The notes under the pieces are model-generated. The model did no database searches. It had not been told where the DNA came from and worked only from the letters and a program-made list of their open reading frames with translations. The position numbers were made by a program, and so were the translations under genes. From Guptibacillus hwajinpoensis (GTDB lineage Bacteria; Bacillota; Bacilli; Bacillales; Bacillaceae_O), in assembly GCA_016841765.1 (NCBI GenBank), contig JAENYN010000019.1:1-64000 (forward strand): 64,000 bases of DNA, given 5' to 3'. Below, piece by piece: positions 20,408 through 30,383 of this stretch. Within the stretch, counting starts at the first letter, position 1. Every line of letters starts with the position of its first letter.

Positions 20408-20460
20408 ACTCTGAGCTTTTTTCATTTTTCAAACAGATACAGCTTCTTGCTGACCAAATC

Positions 20461-21825
20461 CTAAAAGTCTTCTCTTGTAGTGGGATCTGAGATGCTGTGT
20501 GCTGCTTCGGGAATGTTATCATAAATTGCAGGGTCCACCTCATGGATGGAGCCGTCGGCAAGCTTTTTGGCCACCTCATAGATTGGTACAGAAACGGTGG
20601 ATTTCAACATGCCGGCTTGCTTCTGGCCAAGGTTCTGGCTCTGGCCCTTAATTTCAATCAGCATGATTGACGCATCATTTAAGGCAAAGGCGCCAAGTGC
20701 TGTGCCTGGCAAATCCACTTTCGGATACTTCTGAATCGCACCGAAAGAAGAGAAGCCGCGCTGCAGTGATTCATGTGCAACGGCGTTTACCTGCTTGCCC
20801 AATTTCAGGACGTCATCATCGACTGAATATTCTTTTCCGGTAAATGGATCAGTATAATCTTCCGCTACATCGGCTGCAACCTGGATGGAGACCTGGCGAT
20901 TGTCGTCTTCAGACAGGGTATTGAAGTAGCGGTGATGGACATCGATATACACATCCGGGTTAAACTGTTTGAATACATCAGTTACAATCCTGGATTCAGC
21001 GGTTACATAAAAACCGCCGTAGTCACTGCTGTTTCTGCCGTTATGTTTCTCATGCCAAGTTCCATTCGCGTCTTGTTCCCAGACATCTGTATCATTCAGG
21101 GCAGCAGCGGCTTCACCAACATTGCCGCCATTGATTCTGAAATCGAGGTTCGGATTGTAATCACGGTTCTGGTCATAGCCTGGGATTCCATACACGACAC
21201 GGCCGTTGTTGTTTTGCGCCCGCTCGCTTCCATCAGCGTTATAATACCACGGAGCCAGCGTGTCCGCAGGCAATCCAAGTGCTTCAGGATCCCACGTCTG
21301 GTGTGTATATCTGGCAGGGTACCATTCTCCTTCATATTGATTCATTGAACCTTCCGGGTTGATTCTCGGCAAGAACCAGATGGAAACGTCATCAAGGATT
21401 TCTTCCACTTCTTTTCCTCCGGCAGCGAGTTTCTGCATCAGGTCGATTGCGCCCTCTGTACCCACCTGTTCATTACCGTGGATTTGAGTTGTTACTAATA
21501 TTTTCTTTTTACCAGGGGCATCATCGCCAAACTTCGCCACATAAATCGGATCGCCTTTTTCTTCCTCTGTCCAATAGTTGTCAGGTTCATACACATTGGA
21601 ATGCCCCGCAACCTCAAGAGTCATTCTGCCCTGTGAACTTCTCTCGAGTTTTTCCAGTGTTTTATAGAGTTCTTCATTACTCATAAAACTGGAAAAGGAA
21701 AGGTTTTGTTCGTTTTCCACCCAGGGCCCGTTTGGCTTGGACTGCGGGTTTGCGTATGCTGCAGACGAAAAGGCAAGGGATAATGCAAGGGTAGTCGGTC
21801 CGGCAACTTTTAAAAACTTATTCAT
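20461..21825 (-). CDS. Secreted M14-family zinc carboxypeptidase
   Basis: Signal peptide MNKFLKVAGPTTLALSLAFSSAAYA; QIHGNEQVGTEGA (HxxE), NRDYNPN, DVHHRY, IEIKGQ. Confidence 0.85.
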   Translation of the reverse strand: MNKFLKVAGPTTLALSLAFSSAAYANPQSKPNGPWVENEQNLSFSSFMSNEELYKTLEKLERSSQGRMTLEVAGHSNVYEPDNYWTEEEKGDPIYVAKFGDDAPGKKKILVTTQIHGNEQVGTEGAIDLMQKLAAGGKEVEEILDDVSIWFLPRINPEGSMNQYEGEWYPARYTHQTWDPEALGLPADTLAPWYYNADGSERAQNNNGRVVYGIPGYDQNRDYNPNLDFRINGGNVGEAAAALNDTDVWEQDANGTWHEKHNGRNSSDYGGFYVTAESRIVTDVFKQFNPDVYIDVHHRYFNTLSEDDNRQVSIQVAADVAEDYTDPFTGKEYSVDDDVLKLGKQVNAVAHESLQRGFSSFGAIQKYPKVDLPGTALGAFALNDASIMLIEIKGQSQNLGQKQAGMLKSTVSVPIYEVAKKLADGSIHEVDPAIYDNIPEAAHSISDPTTREDF

Positions 21826-22196
21826 GAAACAGCCTCCTATGTATGTTTTTTCCCGTCAAGAAATTTACGGGTTACGAAGGGAAGGGCGCATAAAAAGCGA
21901 TGCCTGTCCCTTTAAAAAGGTTGTTTAAGCTGGCAATCCTCCTTCCAGTAAATGTTTAAATATACAAAATATTCTTACTAAAATCCTATAGAAGTTATGT
22001 TTGATACACAATCGAACCAGCGAACTGTTTTGCATCATTCATTAATAGTTCCATTGGTGGTAATATAAACCAATGGAAGGAATAAAGTGCTAATAGTGAG
22101 AGTTAAGGAAGCGCCGAAGAAGGGGAATTCTGACTAAACGCGAATACTCTACTGTACAAAATTGTCATAGCAAGGGATATAGGAGGAGAAACAAAA

Positions 22197-22973
22197 ATGG
22201 ATACAGTAAACCAAAACAGCAAGGCATGGGATCAGAAGGTTGAAGAAGGGGCCAGGTACACGCAGCCGGTAAGCAAAGAGGTCATCGAAGAGAGCAAAAC
22301 AGGAAACTGGCAAATCACTGTGACAACGGAAAAACCGGTGCCGCGTGAATGGTTCCCGGACTCCATCAAGGGGCTGAAAATCCTTTGCCTGGCATCAGGG
22401 GGAGGGCAGCAGGGCCCGGTCCTTGCCGCAGCCGGCGCTGATGTGACTGTGATGGATATATCAAAGAAGCAGCTGGAGCAGGATGAATTTGTGGCGAGGC
22501 GTGACGGGCACCCGCTTAAAACGGTGCAGGGGGATATGTCTGATTTAAGTGAATTTGATGATGAATATTTCGACATGATTGTACATCCGGTTTCAAATGT
22601 GTTTGTAAAGGACGTACATCCGGTCTGGAAGGAAGCGGCAAGGGTCTTGAAAACGAAGGGGGTCATGATTGCCGGCTTCACCAATCCGCTACTATTCATT
22701 TTCGATGATGCCGAAGAAAGAAAGGGGAATTTGGAAGTGAGGCACTCGATTCCTTTTTCGACTCTGGATGCGCTTCGGGAGGATGAAATCGAGGCGTATG
22801 TCCGTTCAAACGAGACGATTGAATATGCCCACACACTGGAAGACCAAATCCAGGGGCAAATCAATGCCGGGTTTCTCATTTCAGGATTTTTCGAAGATGA
22901 TTTTGGCGGTTCACGGATACTTGACCGCTATATCAAAACGTTTATTGCAACGAGGGCAATTAAATTTTATTGA
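22197..22973 (+). CDS. Class I SAM-dependent methyltransferase
   Basis: KILCLASGGGQQGPVLAAAGADVTVMDIS. Confidence 0.85.
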   Translation: MDTVNQNSKAWDQKVEEGARYTQPVSKEVIEESKTGNWQITVTTEKPVPREWFPDSIKGLKILCLASGGGQQGPVLAAAGADVTVMDISKKQLEQDEFVARRDGHPLKTVQGDMSDLSEFDDEYFDMIVHPVSNVFVKDVHPVWKEAARVLKTKGVMIAGFTNPLLFIFDDAEERKGNLEVRHSIPFSTLDALREDEIEAYVRSNETIEYAHTLEDQIQGQINAGFLISGFFEDDFGGSRILDRYIKTFIATRAIKFY

Positions 22974-22981
22974 CAGCGGGC

Positions 22982-23025
22982 GGTGCCTGACCCCCGGCGC
23001 GTTAACGCGCCGGGGGTCAGGCACC
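22982..23025. terminator. 44-bp perfect palindrome between convergent genes, likely bidirectional terminator
   Basis: GGTGCCTGACCCCCGGCGCGTTAACGCGCCGGGGGTCAGGCACC, perfect dyad. Confidence 0.65.
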
Positions 23026-23033
23026 ATTAAACG

Positions 23034-24518
23034 CTACTCTTTCCGATAATGAACCTCATAAGCGGCACGCACGCCCGACTCAATGGCGCCTTCCACCCAG
23101 CCGTGTAAACGGGATGTCTGTTCTCCGGCAAAGTGGACGCGTCCTTGCGGGATATGGACAGCTTCAGCTATGTCCTGTTCTTGATAAGGGGAAAACAGGA
23201 CAAATGCACCTGCTGAAAAGGGGTTTTGGGCCCAGCTGTAGGTGGATCCGGTAACAAATTCCCTGTAAACAATGTCGCCATATATTTTGGCGAGTCCTTT
23301 CAGTACTTCATAGATCCGTTCTTGCTCGGGCTGGCTGGTCCATAAGTTAGCATTTTGGCCCCAACTGTAGCTGCCGAGCATTACCCCGGGCTGTCCAGTT
23401 GCTGCTGAATGGCTCGGAATGTAGGTGAATCTGGTCGGGAAGTCCGTAACGATGTTGCTGATGCCGGTTTGCTCCCAGAAAGGCTGTTTGAATTCAAGAG
23501 CGGTTTTGACAGCGTTTATATAATTCAGTTCCCGTATGGCCTTCCATTTCAAGAATGAGAAGGAATCATAAGGGTACACATCAATCAGCTGAAATACGGA
23601 GTAAGGTACAGTTGATACGATATAATCACCGCGGAACGTATGATACTGATTGGTTGATAGATCCCTTGACGTGACAGCAGCCCCATTCTCATCCTGGATG
23701 ATTTGTTTTACTTTGTGCCCGAGTAGCACATTCTCGCCAAGTGAAGGAAGGAACGAGCGCGGAAGAAGATCATTTCCGCCGGTAATTTCATAGAATTTCA
23801 GGTCTTCATTAAACACCGTGCCTACGATATCCAGTAATATATCGACAAACGAAAACTCGGGGAACCCTTCGATTCCAAGGATTACTTTTACTAAACGGAT
23901 GGCGTTTGGTGAAAGCTTGCTGCCGATCAAATTTTCCCGTAAAAAATCTTCAAATGAATAACTGTCAAAGTTTTTGCGAAGCTGCTTTTGTTTCTCGGGC
24001 GGCAGGCTGTTATAAAGGTTCAAAAAAGGCTCGACTGCAGAAAGGAGCAGTTCGCGGGCTGTTTTCCCCTTTTCGTGTTCGGGTAACGGATAGTTTAATA
24101 TATCGGGGTTTTTTTCATAATCTGATAGGCTGGCAAGAATGCCGTTAATATATAACACATCATTTTCGGTCACATTCTGAAACGGATTTACTGGCAACTT
24201 GAATTTCCGGACATATCCATCTATCAATTTATGGGTATTCGGAAACCGCATCGCCCCCATTTCAATGTAATTCCCTCTTGTGAATGGTTCCCTGACAGTA
24301 TAGATGCGTCCCCCTACACGGTTATTTCCTTCAAGGATTGTAACGTGGTGGCCGGAATCTTTTAAAAGGGAAGCAGTGACGAGGCCTGCCATACCTGCAC
24401 CGATGACAATCACTTTTTTGGGGGCATCCGCTTTCGGAAACCCATTTTTGATAATCGAAAGCATGTCGTCCGGATAAGTCAATGCTCCGTATTCATGGAC
24501 TTCAGGCTTCATCTTCAA
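23034..24518 (-). CDS. Flavin monoamine oxidase family protein
   Basis: VIVIGAGMAGLVTASLLKDSGHHVTILEGNNRVGGR; HFAGEQTSRLHGWVEGAIESGVRAAYEV; TTG start inferred. Confidence 0.88.
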   Translation of the reverse strand: MKMKPEVHEYGALTYPDDMLSIIKNGFPKADAPKKVIVIGAGMAGLVTASLLKDSGHHVTILEGNNRVGGRIYTVREPFTRGNYIEMGAMRFPNTHKLIDGYVRKFKLPVNPFQNVTENDVLYINGILASLSDYEKNPDILNYPLPEHEKGKTARELLLSAVEPFLNLYNSLPPEKQKQLRKNFDSYSFEDFLRENLIGSKLSPNAIRLVKVILGIEGFPEFSFVDILLDIVGTVFNEDLKFYEITGGNDLLPRSFLPSLGENVLLGHKVKQIIQDENGAAVTSRDLSTNQYHTFRGDYIVSTVPYSVFQLIDVYPYDSFSFLKWKAIRELNYINAVKTALEFKQPFWEQTGISNIVTDFPTRFTYIPSHSAATGQPGVMLGSYSWGQNANLWTSQPEQERIYEVLKGLAKIYGDIVYREFVTGSTYSWAQNPFSAGAFVLFSPYQEQDIAEAVHIPQGRVHFAGEQTSRLHGWVEGAIESGVRAAYEVHYRKE

Positions 24519-24704
24519 GGAACTTCCCCTCCTCCGCATCAGTTAAGTTTATGTGCGGGACAAAAAGAGTATTCAGAAACTGCAATGGGTTCAATTTGTG
24601 CAGGTTATGAGGAGAGAACACTGTTAAGATTGAATTTGGCAGTCGAATTGGCTAAGCTTTACTTATAATGATTTGTATTTATTTATTCGGGAGAGTGGAC
24701 ACTG

Positions 24705-25982
24705 TTGGACGAAATACCGCTTAGTTCGTTTCTTTTACTTGCTTTTTTAATTCTTTTATCCGCTTTTTTCTCATCGGCAGAAACTGCTTTTTCAAGCGTC
24801 AATAAAATTCGGCTGAAGCATTTTGTCGACGAGGGACGGCGGGGGAGCAGAAAAGCGCTGGCGATTGCAGAGGATTTTGATAAAACGCTATCGACCATTT
24901 TGGTCGGGAATAATATCGTCAATATCGCGGCTGCCAGTATTTCGGCGAAGCTGGCAACGGATCTGGTCGGCGGGACGACCGGGATTCTCATCAGTACGGT
25001 TGTTATGACGATCGTTATTCTTATTTTTGGTGAAATTTTGCCAAAGTCACTGGCGAAGGAAAATGCGGAAAGTTATTCTCTCGCAATAGCAGGTGTCCTT
25101 CACTTTTTGATCATCCTGCTCACTCCCATCAACTTTTTCTTTATCCAGCTGAAATTGTTGGTTTCAAAGATTTTCTCAAAAGAATCGGGCATGCCGTCGG
25201 TTACGGAAGAAGAAATCAGAGTCATGCTCGATATCAGTGAAGAAGAAGGAGTCATTGACCGGGGCGAACGCGAACTGATTCACCGGTCGATGGATTTTGA
25301 CGACATCCTTGTCCGGGAGATTTTGACGCCGCGTATCGATATGGTCGCAGTCGAAGTCAATCAGCCGGTGGAAGAGATCAAGCAGGTATTTTTTGAAGAG
25401 CGATTTTCCAGAATTCCTGTATATGAAGAAACGGTCGACAACGTGATCGGCGTGTTATCGGAACGGGAATTTTACACCCATGTATTGAAATACAATGATG
25501 TGAACATCAGGGAAATTATGAGGAAGCCGAAATTTGTTGTGGAATCGATGAAAATTTCTTCACTGCTTCCGCAGCTGCAGAAACAGAAAGTACATATGGC
25601 AATAGTTCTTGACCAATATGGCGGAACGGCCGGCCTTGTTACACTGGAAGATGTCCTTGAAGAAATTGTGGGCGATATCTGGGATGAACAGGATGAAAAA
25701 ATAAACGAAATGACGAAAATCAGCGATACGTTATACGAATTTGATGCCCAGTACCAGCTTGATGACTTCGCGGAAACCATGGAGATTTCAATGCCGGAAA
25801 GTTCTTACCACACCCTGGGCGGCTGGGTGATCGAGATCTTCGGCACGCTGCCGGTAAAAGGGGATACATTCAATTTCGGGAATCTGACAGTGACAGTGGA
25901 TGAGGTGGAAGAGCGCCGTATTAGAAAAATCCTTGTTGAAATACAGGAAAATGAGGGGAACGATGGCTCCGCTTCTGAATGA
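24705..25982 (+). CDS. Hemolysin C/CorC-type membrane protein (CNNM + CBS pair + CorC_HlyC)
   Basis: SAFFSSAETAFSSVNKIRL, MVAVEVNQ CBS, VLDQYGGTAGLVTLEDVLEEIVGDIWDEQDE. Confidence 0.92.
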   Translation: MDEIPLSSFLLLAFLILLSAFFSSAETAFSSVNKIRLKHFVDEGRRGSRKALAIAEDFDKTLSTILVGNNIVNIAAASISAKLATDLVGGTTGILISTVVMTIVILIFGEILPKSLAKENAESYSLAIAGVLHFLIILLTPINFFFIQLKLLVSKIFSKESGMPSVTEEEIRVMLDISEEEGVIDRGERELIHRSMDFDDILVREILTPRIDMVAVEVNQPVEEIKQVFFEERFSRIPVYEETVDNVIGVLSEREFYTHVLKYNDVNIREIMRKPKFVVESMKISSLLPQLQKQKVHMAIVLDQYGGTAGLVTLEDVLEEIVGDIWDEQDEKINEMTKISDTLYEFDAQYQLDDFAETMEISMPESSYHTLGGWVIEIFGTLPVKGDTFNFGNLTVTVDEVEERRIRKILVEIQENEGNDGSASE

Positions 25983-26149
25983 AAGAACATACGATTTTGC
26001 AGCCTGAATAACAAGTGATCAATAACATAATCAGTACACAAAAAGCCTGGGGATATTCCCAGGCTTTTTGTGTCTAACGGGTTGTTATTATTTTATTAAA
26101 GGACCTTTTAATGGCAATAAATATATTTGTGAAAATGATAGTAGTCTAC

Positions 26150-26360
26150 TCTGGAGCTTACTCGTTCCTTTCCGCTGCAGGCATTTGCTTTCACCATGGG
26201 CACAAGTGCGACATCTGTTCATGCTTCCCTCTGGTCGCACTCACAGTGTCTTCTTTGCCGCGGGGCGACCGGGAAGCCTCCTCGGCGCTATGCGCGCCTG
26301 CGGGGTCTTCCCTGTTCGCTTCCCCCGCTGGAGTCTCATGCCTTCCGATTCGATTCACTC
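26150..26360 (-). repeat. Bacillaceae imperfect-palindrome repeat, copy 2 (with internal insertion)
   Basis: tccgctgcaggc...gccgcggggcgaccgggaagcctcctcgg...ctgcggggtcttccc...ccgctggagtct. Confidence 0.65.
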
Positions 26361-26681
26361 AGTTTTTAGAATCATTTTTAGAAAATAAAAAACATCTATA
26401 ATGTGGTGATCTTCGATTCTATATTTTTTTAAAACCGATGTCTGCCATTGTTAACATATCGAACGGAGAGGGTTATCGGGGCTTATCAGTGTTATAGTGT
26501 CCTCAAAGTGTTCAAGCAGGAAAGATCGACAACGACGACATCCGCCGTTCGTTCATAGTCATTCCGACGTCTATTCTCCTTTGCTGGGTTTCCATCGTTT
26601 CCCTGTACTATCCTCAAGCCGTCTTTCAGCCTTATTGAAATCTTTTTTCCCAAAAGAAAAATCATTATCGGACATTATATT

Positions 26682-26999
26682 TTATTTCTTCGCTTTCACA
26701 AGCCGTTGTATACCTAATAGCAAAAACAACACACTGAACGCCCATAATATACCACCTTGTCCCATATAGAACGATGCGTTTTCTGAAATCATACTTGGGT
26801 GATATTTGGACGCATCAATTGCTTTAAACAATGAATATCCCGCAAAACCGAACAATACAAGATAAGTAACCAAATAGATAAATGCGCGGAGATTGAATTT
26901 TCGATTTAGCCACAGTCCGATTAGAAAACTGAATTGTGTCGCCATCACAGATCCAAACCCCCAAATTAGCATTTTATAGACTTCCTCCTCTAAATACAT
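26682..26999 (-). CDS. Small membrane protein, unknown function
   Basis: 105 aa with 3 predicted hydrophobic segments; alternative internal ATG start after gaggaggaa. Confidence 0.5.
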   Translation of the reverse strand: MYLEEEVYKMLIWGFGSVMATQFSFLIGLWLNRKFNLRAFIYLVTYLVLFGFAGYSLFKAIDASKYHPSMISENASFYMGQGGILWAFSVLFLLLGIQRLVKAKK

Positions 27000-27255
27000 T
27001 TACACAACACCTTTCTTATTGTTTGAAATGCTTCCCTTTCAGAAGATGAAGCGAAATGTTCACCATACCCCAGTTGAGCCCGTGACATAATTATTTTTCT
27101 GGCACCTGCCCATTTTGCCGCTTTTTTGTTTTCATCTGCATAAATAACTTGACCGGAATTACGTCTTTGTCGATGTCAATAAAATATGTATTCCTTTTCG
27201 CCTCAAGTTTAGTTGATTTGGAAATCCATAACAAGTTTCCTTGACTGTTTATAAA
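26991..27255 (-). pseudogene. Frameshifted small gene of unknown family
   Basis: QFINSQGNLLWISKSTKLEAKRNTYFIDIDKD continues in another frame as NSGQVIYADENKKAAKWAGARKIIMSRAQLGYGEHFASSSEREAFQTIRKVLCKCI*. Confidence 0.4.
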
Positions 27256-27261
27256 TTGCTA

Positions 27262-27295
27262 TCGTTATGACAGTTTTAGATTTCTGTCATAACGA
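27262..27295. promoter_or_regulatory. 12-bp perfect inverted repeat
   Basis: TCGTTATGACAG-ttttagattt-CTGTCATAACGA. Confidence 0.5.
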
Positions 27296-27697
27296 ATGGA
27301 TGATTAGATATGGAAAACTGAGGAGTGGACCGACGAGAAAGCTATAGGTATCACACTTTTATCAATGGTGAAAGCGAGCCCCTGCAGCGGGAATCAATTT
27401 CCATCTCAAGATGCTACTGTGCGAAAGACTCTCCTTCTTCCTATTCAGGATGCTTTTTTACATATCAGTTAAGGAACACTAAGAAATTATCCTATTGGCA
27501 GCATACATCTCCGGCCAGCAAAAGCTGGGGGATTTAGGTTAATCTCTTTTGAGGGATGGACAACTCCCAGATTATATTAATCCGGTTTTCTGGCCATTCC
27601 ATCCGGAACGTTGGGGCCAGGGCTGCCGAAATGTCCTTACACGTCTTATCAGCCCATGCATATAGTAGTCGTAACCGGAGAAACAGGAGGAGGTAAA

Positions 27698-27940
27698 ATG
27701 CCAATATTCATCAACATTTACAGTATTAAAATCAACAGTATTGCCACTAATGGAGCGTTTAACATCGGCGAATCCCTTCTCAATTCGCCGACGGCAAATA
27801 CTAAATCCCAGGGTCAAAACGCATCATTCGGTGATGTGTCACCGACTTCTTCAGGGATGGAAAATGTCTTTATCGATCCCGATATGAATGATATGAATGA
27901 AGTTGCCAATCCGGCAAATGCGAATACAGTCCAGGGATAA
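27698..27940 (+). CDS. GerPA/GerPF-family spore germination protein
   Basis: MPIFINIYSIKINSIATNGAFNIGESLLNSPTANTKSQGQNASFGD; RBS aggaggagg. Confidence 0.78.
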   Translation: MPIFINIYSIKINSIATNGAFNIGESLLNSPTANTKSQGQNASFGDVSPTSSGMENVFIDPDMNDMNEVANPANANTVQG

Positions 27941-27964
27941 CGACAAAAAGAAAGGAATGATCGT

Positions 27965-28207
27965 GTGCCTTTTCTCATTAACGTTTTCAATATGAAAACA
28001 AATGGTGTGACCCAAAACGGAAACATTGATATCGGAGGAACAGTCCATAATAGCCATACGGCAAACTCTAAATTCTTTGGAGCTAATTTTTCACTCGGCG
28101 ACCTTTCGCCAACCAGTGGGTGGATTGCGAATGGCGTTCTGGATACTGACGTCAGTGACCAGGATCAATTTGGCAATCCAGCGATTCCTTATACAAATCA
28201 GTTGTAA
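27965..28207 (+). CDS. GerPA/GerPF-family spore germination protein (paralogue)
   Basis: MPFLINVFNMKTNGVTQNGNIDIGGTVHNSHTANSKFFGANFSLGD; GTG start. Confidence 0.76.
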   Translation: MPFLINVFNMKTNGVTQNGNIDIGGTVHNSHTANSKFFGANFSLGDLSPTSGWIANGVLDTDVSDQDQFGNPAIPYTNQL

Positions 28208-28251
28208 GGATAAAAATCTTTTAGGATGGCACAATCAGAGGAGGGTGAACC

Positions 28252-28716
28252 ATGGATATGGACCGTTTACAAGAGTGGCTGAAAATCGCCCAGCAACATC
28301 AAGGCGGAGATTTTTGGAAGAATATTTTTGAAAACAAAATAAATCAACCATTTCTGAATAATGCAGTAGAAGATATTAAGCATGATGAAAACATAAAACT
28401 TATAGATTTTCCAAGAACCGATGTGTATCTTACAGAAACCCATATCCTCGTCCTCATCGAATTGCCGGGAATAAGGAGAGAAGATATCCTTATCTCCAGC
28501 TCAGGAAACAAACTATATATTAAGGTTCATGTCCATCCTCCTTTTACTAATGCCTATACCGTACAAAATGAACGGGTATACGGGGAACACGAACGAACGA
28601 TCGAATTGCCAGAACCAATAGATAGAAGAAGGGCCTCCACTTCCTTTGTCAATGGCCTGATGATCCTCGGCTATGAAAGAAGTGCCCCGGGTCTCAAAGA
28701 GAATCGGGGATATTAA
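28252..28716 (+). CDS. Hsp20/alpha-crystallin family protein (spore-coat CotP-like context)
   Basis: FPRTDVYLTETHILVLIELPGIRREDILISSSGNKLYIKV ... RTIELPEPID. Confidence 0.75.
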   Translation: MDMDRLQEWLKIAQQHQGGDFWKNIFENKINQPFLNNAVEDIKHDENIKLIDFPRTDVYLTETHILVLIELPGIRREDILISSSGNKLYIKVHVHPPFTNAYTVQNERVYGEHERTIELPEPIDRRRASTSFVNGLMILGYERSAPGLKENRGY

Positions 28717-28737
28717 AAAATGAGGTAAAGCGGTAAT

Positions 28738-28777
28738 CAAAAGTCTTTTTCCCTAAAAAGGGAAAAGACTTTTTTGC
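28738..28777 (+). terminator. Terminator after the Hsp20 gene
   Basis: aaaagtctttttccctaaaaagggaaaagactttttt. Confidence 0.75.
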
Positions 28778-29024
28778 TCAAGAAAAAAGTTTGCTTGAGA
28801 AAACGCTCCGAAAAAGTAAGTATGATTAATAGGAAGCATTGATTTTTAATTTTGAAACATTTCAAGCGGGTCGTCCGTAAAATGTTTCGGAAATGAAAAT
28901 GAAAGATCTGGGTAAAGAGAAAGGGCCATATTCGGCTATTTGATAAGTTTATCGAGAGGCATAGCAATGTTGTTGAATACTAGGAAACGAAGCAAGTTAC
29001 CATATAGTGAGGGAGTGAACAAAC

Positions 29025-29663
29025 TTGCACCAAACCAATCCATTTAAAGATACGGTTCAAACAGAAGAAGAACTACGGTTGATTATCGGCTCACCGAGTA
29101 AGTTAGTGAAAAATAAGGTGATTACATACGTGGATTGCCATTGTGCCCATTTTATTTCAAAATCACCTTTTGTAGTCATTTCCACTGCAGACGATTCAGG
29201 CTCTTGTGATGTTTCACCAAGGGGAGATATTCCGGGATTTGTTCATGTGTTAAATGAAAAGCAGTTAGTCATTCCGGAAAGACCGGGCAATAAACGGATT
29301 GACTCGATGCGTAACATTTTAAAAAATCCGCGAGTGGGCCTGCTGTTTTTGATACCCGGAATGGGTGAGACATTGCGGATCAATGGGACGGCTAAGCTGA
29401 TAAAAGATGATGAACTTCTTGGAAAGATGGCGGTGAAAGGCCGCAAGCCACGTTTGGGCATTGGCATCGAGGTGGAGGAGTGCTTCCTTCACTGTGCAAA
29501 GGCATTTAAGCGGTCGAAGCTGTGGGAGCCTGGTTCCTGGCTGGATGAATCGGCACGGCCGTCTGCAGCTGAAATTCTGTTTGAACACGCAAGTATACCT
29601 GATACAAGTGTTGATTCTATTAATGAAAGACTTAAAAAAGGATATGAAAAACGGCTTTACTAA
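29025..29663 (+). CDS. Pyridoxamine 5'-phosphate oxidase family protein
   Basis: FVVISTADDSGSCDVSPRGDIPGFVHVLNEKQLVIPERPGNKRIDSMRNILKNPRVGLLFLIPG. Confidence 0.8.
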   Translation: MHQTNPFKDTVQTEEELRLIIGSPSKLVKNKVITYVDCHCAHFISKSPFVVISTADDSGSCDVSPRGDIPGFVHVLNEKQLVIPERPGNKRIDSMRNILKNPRVGLLFLIPGMGETLRINGTAKLIKDDELLGKMAVKGRKPRLGIGIEVEECFLHCAKAFKRSKLWEPGSWLDESARPSAAEILFEHASIPDTSVDSINERLKKGYEKRLY

Positions 29664-29856
29664 AAGGCTGTGTTAAAGCTCAATGTTGATTTTTTCACAA
29701 GTTGATTGGAGTGGAAGGTGCGAGACTCCTGCGGGACTAGCGGGACAGGTGAGACCCCGCAAGAGCGTCAGCGATGAGGAGGCTCACCGCCAGCCCCGCG
29801 GAAAGCGAGTACCTGCAACGAAAATCAACACTAACGTTTAACAGAGCCTACTAAAA
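29664..29856 (+). repeat. Bacillaceae imperfect-palindrome repeat, copy 3 (intact)
   Basis: aaaaggctgtgttaaagctcaatgttgatt...gcgagactcctgcgggactagcgggacaggtgagaccccgc...gaggctcaccgccagccccgcggaaagcgagtacctgcaacg. Confidence 0.75.
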
Positions 29857-29868
29857 AGGAGGGATTCT

Positions 29869-30315
29869 ATGTTGATAAGAAAAGCCCGGGCTGAAGATTA
29901 CCAAATTCTCAGTGAACTGGCATTTACATCAAAAGCATATTGGGGTTATTCGCAAGATTTCATGGAAAAATGCAGGGACGACCTCACCGTAACCCCGGAA
30001 TATATCGAAGAGAATCCTGTCTATGTACTGGAACTTGATAACAGGATTGCTGCTTACTACAGCCTCTCTTTAATCTCTGCTAAATTAGAGGCTCTATTTA
30101 TCGACCCTGTTTTCATCGGTAAAGGGATTGGCCAATTACTGTGGGAAGATGTGATGCAAAGAGCATTACAGTTAGGTGTAAAGGAATTCACACTGGACAG
30201 TGATCCGCATGCGGAAGGCTTTTATTTGAAAATGGGGACAAAAAGAGTGGGAGAAGTCCGCTCAACCGTTTTTCCGGACCGGGTGCTGCCGCTGATGTCA
30301 GTAAAAGTGGAATAG
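29869..30315 (+). CDS. GNAT acetyltransferase
   Basis: EALFIDPVFIGKGIGQLLWEDVMQRALQLGV. Confidence 0.83.
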   Translation: MLIRKARAEDYQILSELAFTSKAYWGYSQDFMEKCRDDLTVTPEYIEENPVYVLELDNRIAAYYSLSLISAKLEALFIDPVFIGKGIGQLLWEDVMQRALQLGVKEFTLDSDPHAEGFYLKMGTKRVGEVRSTVFPDRVLPLMSVKVE

Positions 30316-30383
30316 CTGAACATGGATTGAATATCCCGCTTGCAGCTACATATAGTTGTAAAAAAAGCAAGGGCGGGAATGCT

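Noticed and set aside
26068-26401. ORFs 26068..26388 and 26111..26401
   Set aside because: Lie within the Bacillaceae palindromic repeat; no conserved protein features.
29664-29856. New mobile element
   Set aside because: The repeat resembles a known type of dispersed GC-rich imperfect palindrome in Bacillaceae intergenic regions; no transposase or clear target duplication for the intact copy.
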